Positions 5,711 through 9,141 of a stretch of DNA of 9,141 nucleotides are shown here, in pieces. The position numbers were made by a program, and so were the translations under genes. Source of the DNA: an uncultured Alphaproteobacteria bacterium (GTDB lineage: Bacteria > Pseudomonadota > Alphaproteobacteria > Caulobacterales > Hyphomonadaceae); contig CAIKXW010000359.1 in the NCBI GenBank assembly GCA_903831485.1, positions 1 to 9,141 on the forward strand. Direction: 5' to 3'. The notes under the pieces were generated by a model, which saw only the letters and a program-made list of their open reading frames with translations, was not told the origin of the DNA and searched no databases. The stretch's first letter is position 1. Every line of letters starts with the position of its first letter.

Positions 5711-6274
5711 ATGCGTGCTGCGCAACTATCCGGGGCGGGGTGGCTAGTTATCGGCGTGGTGTCGCTCGCAGGTTGTTCTGCGATACCGATACCATTGACA
5801 GACATGTCGATACCGATGCCGAGCCTTCTGGGGTTCGGGCAGGCGGAAATCACGCCGGCCATGGAGCCGGTGCCCTTGTCGGGTGATCCTGTCATCGAGC
5901 GCGCGGGCGAGCCTGCGCGCGGCCTGATGGCGTCGGACAGGCCGGCGTTCTTTGTGCAGTGGAAGCCGGAGATGCCGGGGCTCACGCGGCGGCCGCGCGT
6001 CGACGCGTCGACCGCGCTGCCCGTTTATCCGGAGGACGCGGTCAGGAATGAGGAGACCGGTGTCACCACGCTCGAATCCTGCGTGACGGTGGAGGGTCGG
6101 ATGGTCGATGTGAAGCTTGCGCGATCATCGGGCTCGGTGACCCTGGATAGCGCGACACTGGCCTGGGCGCAGACCGCGAGATTCGCACCGGCCGAGTTCA
6201 ACGGCGAGCCGATGGCGGTGTGCGGCTACCGCCTCGATTATGAGTGGCGCGTACAGGAGCGGCAGTCGCGATAG
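5711..6274 (+). CDS. Lipoprotein with a TonB C-terminal-like domain
   Basis: This 187-residue protein begins with a lipoprotein signal peptide: hydrophobic 11-21, lipobox LAGC with Cys22 as the lipidated residue. A low-complexity linker (about 23-95) rich in Pro, Met and Gly follows. Residues about 104-180 look like a TonB C-terminal domain: YPEDAVRNEETGVTTLESCV, then GRMVDVKLARSSGSVTLDSATLAWAQTARFAPAEFNGEPM and a closing YRLDYEW. True TonB proteins are anchored by an N-terminal helix and span the periplasm with a proline-rich region. Here the anchor is a lipid and no exbB/exbD genes are near, so energy transduction is doubtful. A role in envelope scaffolding is as likely. Cys124 and Cys171 may form a disulfide. 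GGAGG lies 8 bases before the ATG. The next gene encodes a related domain. Confidence 0.8.
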   Translation: MRAAQLSGAGWLVIGVVSLAGCSAIPIPLTDMSIPMPSLLGFGQAEITPAMEPVPLSGDPVIERAGEPARGLMASDRPAFFVQWKPEMPGLTRRPRVDASTALPVYPEDAVRNEETGVTTLESCVTVEGRMVDVKLARSSGSVTLDSATLAWAQTARFAPAEFNGEPMAVCGYRLDYEWRVQERQSR

Positions 6275-6352
6275 GGCGAGAGGGTAGCCTTGATGCCCTG
6301 TGCCGGTTAGCTTTTCGGACGATTGATCGGGAAGCGCGGTTGGGAATTGGGC

Positions 6353-6742
6353 ATGGGCGTGGTTCGCGCTGCTATCATTGCGCTTGGATTTTTGGCTGCG
6401 GCAGGCCTCGCTGAGGGGCAGGAGGCGCCGCGGGACATCAACGATCCTTCAGTCACCAAGCGGCCAATGCCCGATGCCAGCAATATCGCGTTGATGTTCT
6501 TTGACTACCCATCGGAGGCGGTTCGAAAGAAACTCGAAGGCACTGTTCGGCTCACAATGTGCGTCAACGCCACCGGAAGGCCAAACTCGATTAGCGTTGT
6601 TGAGTCCTCCGGCCATCCAGTGCTGGACGAAGCCGCGCGCAAATGGTTTGCGAGGAAAGCTCGTCTCAGGCCGGCAGAGGCTACTGGCACGCCGGTCGAG
6701 GTATGCAACTACACGTTCGAATGGACGTGGAATCTTCCTTGA
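6353..6742 (+). CDS. Exported TonB C-terminal-like domain protein
   Basis: This 129-residue protein has a signal peptide (MGVVR, hydrophobic 6-20, likely cleavage near residues 20-23). The TonB-C-like domain is at about 52-125: YPSEAVRKKLEGTVRLTMCV, a GRPNSISVVESSGHPVLDEA core, and the ending YTFEWTW. It lacks the proline-rich spacer and retained membrane anchor of TonB, so it is probably a soluble periplasmic protein. Cys70 and Cys118 align with the cysteine pair of the preceding lipoprotein (48 versus 47 residues apart), which suggests the two are paralogues. The start is uncertain: the ATG at 6353 gives a standard signal peptide but only a weak purine-rich site, and an in-frame TTG at 6323 would add 10 residues. 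Base composition looks slightly less GC-rich than its neighbours by eye. Confidence 0.78.
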   Translation: MGVVRAAIIALGFLAAAGLAEGQEAPRDINDPSVTKRPMPDASNIALMFFDYPSEAVRKKLEGTVRLTMCVNATGRPNSISVVESSGHPVLDEAARKWFARKARLRPAEATGTPVEVCNYTFEWTWNLP

Positions 6743-6818
6743 GCCGTATAGCTGGACGCCCCCGCGATTGTCTCGCTTCCCAGACGCGCTGCCGGTGAAG
6801 AACGCCTCAGAGTGTCGC

Positions 6819-7892
6819 CTACGCCGGCATCGCCCGCAGCGCCGCGATAAGGTCGAGCATGTCTTCCGGCGGGTCGCGCTCGAAGCGCATCTCCTTGCCG
6901 GTTATCGGATGCACGAAGCCGAGGATGGCCGCGTGCAGGGCCTGTCGCGGGAAGGCCTTCGCCGTTGCTGTTGCGCGCTCGAAGGCTCCACCTTTGCCGG
7001 CGGCGCGGAGCCAGCGGTGCTTGCCATAGGTCTGGTCGCCCAAGACGGGGGCCTGGATGTGCGCCATGTGCACGCGGATCTGGTGGGTGCGGCCGGTCTC
7101 TAGGCGGCACTCGACGAGGGCTGCGGCTGGCTGTGTTCCTGTCTCATCAAGACGCCCGAAGGTTTCCAGCGCGCGATAGTTGGTAATCGCGATCTTGCCC
7201 TGCGGCAGGTCGTTCTCCTGGCTTGAATCGTCGGACCAGTGGTCAGCGCGGAAGTGTTTCTCCTTCATCACCGCCATCTTCTTGCGGTCGTTCGGCGAGC
7301 GGCCGATGTTGGTCTCGATCCTGCCGACCAGCGGACGCGGCGCGCCGCGCGTGACGGCGAGATAGGCGCGCTCGATGTCGTGGGCGGCGAACATGGCGGT
7401 GAGCGCGGTGTGGGCGGCTTCGGACTTGGCCGCGACCATCACGCCCGACGTGTCCTTGTCGAGGCGGTGGACGATGCCGGGGCGGGCGACACCGCCGATG
7501 CCGGTCAGCTCGGGTCCACAGTGGAACAGCAGCGCATTGACCAGAGTGCCGCGCTCGGAGCCGCCGGCGGGGTGGACCACGAGGCCGGGCTGCTTGTTGA
7601 TGACGATGAGGTGCTTGTCCTCGAAGACGATGTCGAGGGGGATGTCCTCGGCCTCAGGCAGGGCGGAGACGGGGGCGGGCAGGTCGATGGCGTAGGCGGC
7701 GCCGGCAATCACCTTGGCGCTGGCGTCGGTGGCGGGCTGGCCATTGGCGGTGACCCGGCCTTCCTCAATCAGGACGCGAAGTCGCGAGCGCGACATGCCG
7801 GTTCCCGCGTCCGCCAGCCATTTATCGAGGCGCGCGCCAGCAGCTTCCGCCGGGGCGAGGAGGGTCAGGGCGGGGGAAGGGTCTGACGTCAT
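6819..7892 (-). CDS. rluD: RluA/RluD-family ribosomal large subunit pseudouridine synthase
   Basis: This protein of 357 residues isomerises uridine to pseudouridine, most likely in helix 69 of 23S rRNA if it is RluD itself. An S4 RNA-binding domain is at about 20-53 (ARLDKWLADAG, then SRSRLRVLIEEGRVTANGQ). The catalytic loop HRLDKDTSG is at 142-150 with Asp145 as the nucleophile. The third family motif LETGRTHQIRVH is at 264-275, and RQALHA at 316-321. The S4 domain favours RluD or RluC over RluA. Residues about 210-230 (KEKHFRADHWSDDSSQENDL) form an insertion where most RluD proteins go straight from KMAV to GK.A.T.Y. I chose the ATG at 7892; an in-frame TTG at 7946 would add 18 residues, and neither has a strong ribosome-binding site. 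It diverges from the phoD-like gene. Confidence 0.92.
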   Translation of the reverse strand: MTSDPSPALTLLAPAEAAGARLDKWLADAGTGMSRSRLRVLIEEGRVTANGQPATDASAKVIAGAAYAIDLPAPVSALPEAEDIPLDIVFEDKHLIVINKQPGLVVHPAGGSERGTLVNALLFHCGPELTGIGGVARPGIVHRLDKDTSGVMVAAKSEAAHTALTAMFAAHDIERAYLAVTRGAPRPLVGRIETNIGRSPNDRKKMAVMKEKHFRADHWSDDSSQENDLPQGKIAITNYRALETFGRLDETGTQPAAALVECRLETGRTHQIRVHMAHIQAPVLGDQTYGKHRWLRAAGKGGAFERATATAKAFPRQALHAAILGFVHPITGKEMRFERDPPEDMLDLIAALRAMPA

Positions 7893-7971
7893 GCTTTCGT
7901 CGCGATGCGCTGCGAGGTAGGGAGTCGTGAGTGCTACAGGCGGCAACTAACCCGGCGGGGAGGATAAATCC

Positions 7972-9141
7972 ATGACCAGGCTGACAAGGCGCGGTGCGCT
8001 GGGACTTGGAGCGGGCCTGGGCGTTGCGGGTCTGGGGGCGGCTGGCTGCGCCACGACGGGCGCCGCGGCGAGCTCAAAGGGGGCTTTCCAGCACGGGATT
8101 GCCTCGGGCGACCCGACGCAGACCAGCGTGCTGATCTGGACGCGGGTGACGCCCGAAGCGGAAGGACCGATGGCGGTGGCCTGGGGCGTCGCGCTTGATT
8201 CCGGCTTCAAGGATGTGGTGAAGCGCGGCGTGTTCAACACCGGTCCGGAGCGCGACTACACGGTCAAGGTGGACGTGCAGGGGCTCGAGCCGGGGCAGCT
8301 GTACTACTACTGGTTCTCGGTCGGGCGGACGTCATCGCCGGGCGGGGCGACGCGGACGCTGCCGGCGACGGGTACAGGCGATTATCGCATGGCGGTGGTG
8401 TCGTGCTCGAACTGGCCGTTCGGGTATTTCAACGCCTATCGCGAGATCGCCAAGCGCGGGACGCAGGGCCAGCTCGACGCCGTGATCCATCTCGGGGACT
8501 ACATCTACGAATACGCAGTGACCGGATATGGCGGCGCCGTCGGCAAGGAGCTGGGGCGTAACCATGAGCCCGAGCACGAGATCATCACGCTCGCCGATTA
8601 CCGGCAGCGTCATGCGCAGTACAAGTCCGATCCCGACCTGCAGGCGGCGCATGCGGTGGCACCGTGGTTCTGCACCTGGGACGACCATGAATCGACCAAC
8701 AACTCCTATCGCACCGGCGCGGAAAACCACCAGGCCGAGACCGAGGGCGACTGGAGTGTGCGGAAAGCTGCTGCCGTGCAGGCCTATCTCGAATGGATGC
8801 CGGTGCGCGATCCCGAAGCGGGCAAGGCGCGCGAGGCCATCTGGCGCAAGTTCGAGATCGGTGATCTCGCAACCCTGTTCCTGCTGGAGAGCCGGCTGGT
8901 CGGGCGCGGCGAGGATGTGACGTATGGCGAGATCCATCTCGCAGCCGACGTCGACCGTCCTGCGATCGTCGACCGCATCAAGGCCAAGCTCAACGATCCC
9001 AACCGCACGATGCTCGGCTTCGAGCAGGAGGCATGGCTCGCTGACGGGCTGAAGCAGTCGGCGGCGGCGGGCAGGAAATGGCAGGTGCTCGGCAACCAGG
9101 TGACGATGGCCAAGGTGCAGATGCCCGACCTGCAGCGACAC
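7972..9141 (+). CDS. phoD: PhoD-type alkaline phosphatase/phosphodiesterase, 3' end outside window
   Basis: The visible 390 residues belong to the PhoD metallophosphoesterase family, which releases phosphate from mono- and diesters outside the cytoplasm using iron and calcium. The N-terminus LTRRGALGLGAG is a twin-arginine (Tat) signal. It ends in AAGC with Cys26, a weak lipobox-like site, so it may be lipid-anchored. The PhoD N-terminal beta domain follows (FQHGIASGDP at 39-48, LIWTRV at 54-59). Metal-site motifs are VVSCSNW (142-148), HLGDYIYEY (173-181, Asp176) and WDDHESTNN (236-244). The later MLGFEQEAWL (347-356) and LGNQV (373-377) also match the family. GGGGAGG lies about 9 bases before the ATG. 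The frame is open to the window end and the final C-terminal catalytic motif is missing. No Pho box was identified in the short divergent promoter region. Confidence 0.93.
   Translation, partial: MTRLTRRGALGLGAGLGVAGLGAAGCATTGAAASSKGAFQHGIASGDPTQTSVLIWTRVTPEAEGPMAVAWGVALDSGFKDVVKRGVFNTGPERDYTVKVDVQGLEPGQLYYYWFSVGRTSSPGGATRTLPATGTGDYRMAVVSCSNWPFGYFNAYREIAKRGTQGQLDAVIHLGDYIYEYAVTGYGGAVGKELGRNHEPEHEIITLADYRQRHAQYKSDPDLQAAHAVAPWFCTWDDHESTNNSYRTGAENHQAETEGDWSVRKAAAVQAYLEWMPVRDPEAGKAREAIWRKFEIGDLATLFLLESRLVGRGEDVTYGEIHLAADVDRPAIVDRIKAKLNDPNRTMLGFEQEAWLADGLKQSAAAGRKWQVLGNQVTMAKVQMPDLQRH

Noticed and set aside
7239..7886. Plus-strand frame rich in Gly, Val and Asp opposite the pseudouridine synthase
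   Set aside because: It is antisense to a clear RluD-type gene, and its repetitive composition mirrors GC-rich codons on the other strand.
8332..9141. Minus-strand open frame of 269 codons to the window end
   Set aside because: It lies opposite the PhoD-type gene, whose Tat signal and metal-binding motifs are on the + strand. The minus translation is histidine/arginine/valine-rich without a domain.

Overview
The window is GC-rich, densely coded DNA. An RpoH-type heat-shock sigma factor with the canonical RpoH box, the style of the ribosome-binding sites, and the gene families present suggest an alphaproteobacterium, plausibly of the Caulobacterales/Hyphomonadaceae side. That placement is an inference from gene content and composition. 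No transposase, integrase, phage gene, CRISPR array, tRNA or rRNA gene was recognised. It reads as ordinary chromosome.

Layout. Positions 1-138 hold the C-terminal end of an unidentified protein, and 282-524 a small one-helix membrane protein, both on the + strand. The latter converges on a minus-strand block with only one base between the two stop codons. Reading in the minus direction from 3609, that block holds a six-helix membrane protein, a 72-residue XRE regulator whose GTG start overlaps the membrane protein's stop, an exported alpha/beta hydrolase, and a cytochrome P450. The first three look like one operon. It is preceded by two 17-bp direct repeats that may be the regulator's own operators. 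The P450 has its own perfect 7-1-7 palindrome just ahead of its ribosome-binding site.

Further right, rpoH (4795-3905, minus) is followed by a GAAA-loop hairpin and then about 150 bases packed with inverted repeats. These end in a strong minus-strand hairpin plus T-tract (3767-3706). This stretch is the least explained part of the window and could be a small structured RNA or a long rpoH 3' UTR. Upstream of rpoH there is a plausible housekeeping promoter and a good match to a sigma-32 -10 element, suggesting self-activation.

On the + strand come three small envelope proteins: a periplasmic EF-hand protein (5200-5616), a lipoprotein with a TonB-C-like domain (5711-6274), and a second exported TonB-C-like protein (6353-6742). 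The last two share a cysteine pair at equivalent positions. The right end holds an RluA/RluD-family pseudouridine synthase (minus, 7892-6819) and, divergent from it, a Tat-exported PhoD-type alkaline phosphatase/phosphodiesterase that runs off the window.

The genes are mostly independent units (stress sigma factor, rRNA modification, phosphate scavenging, envelope proteins). The membrane protein/XRE/hydrolase/P450 block is the only cluster that looks like a regulated module. No clearly new multi-gene defence or biosynthetic system is visible.
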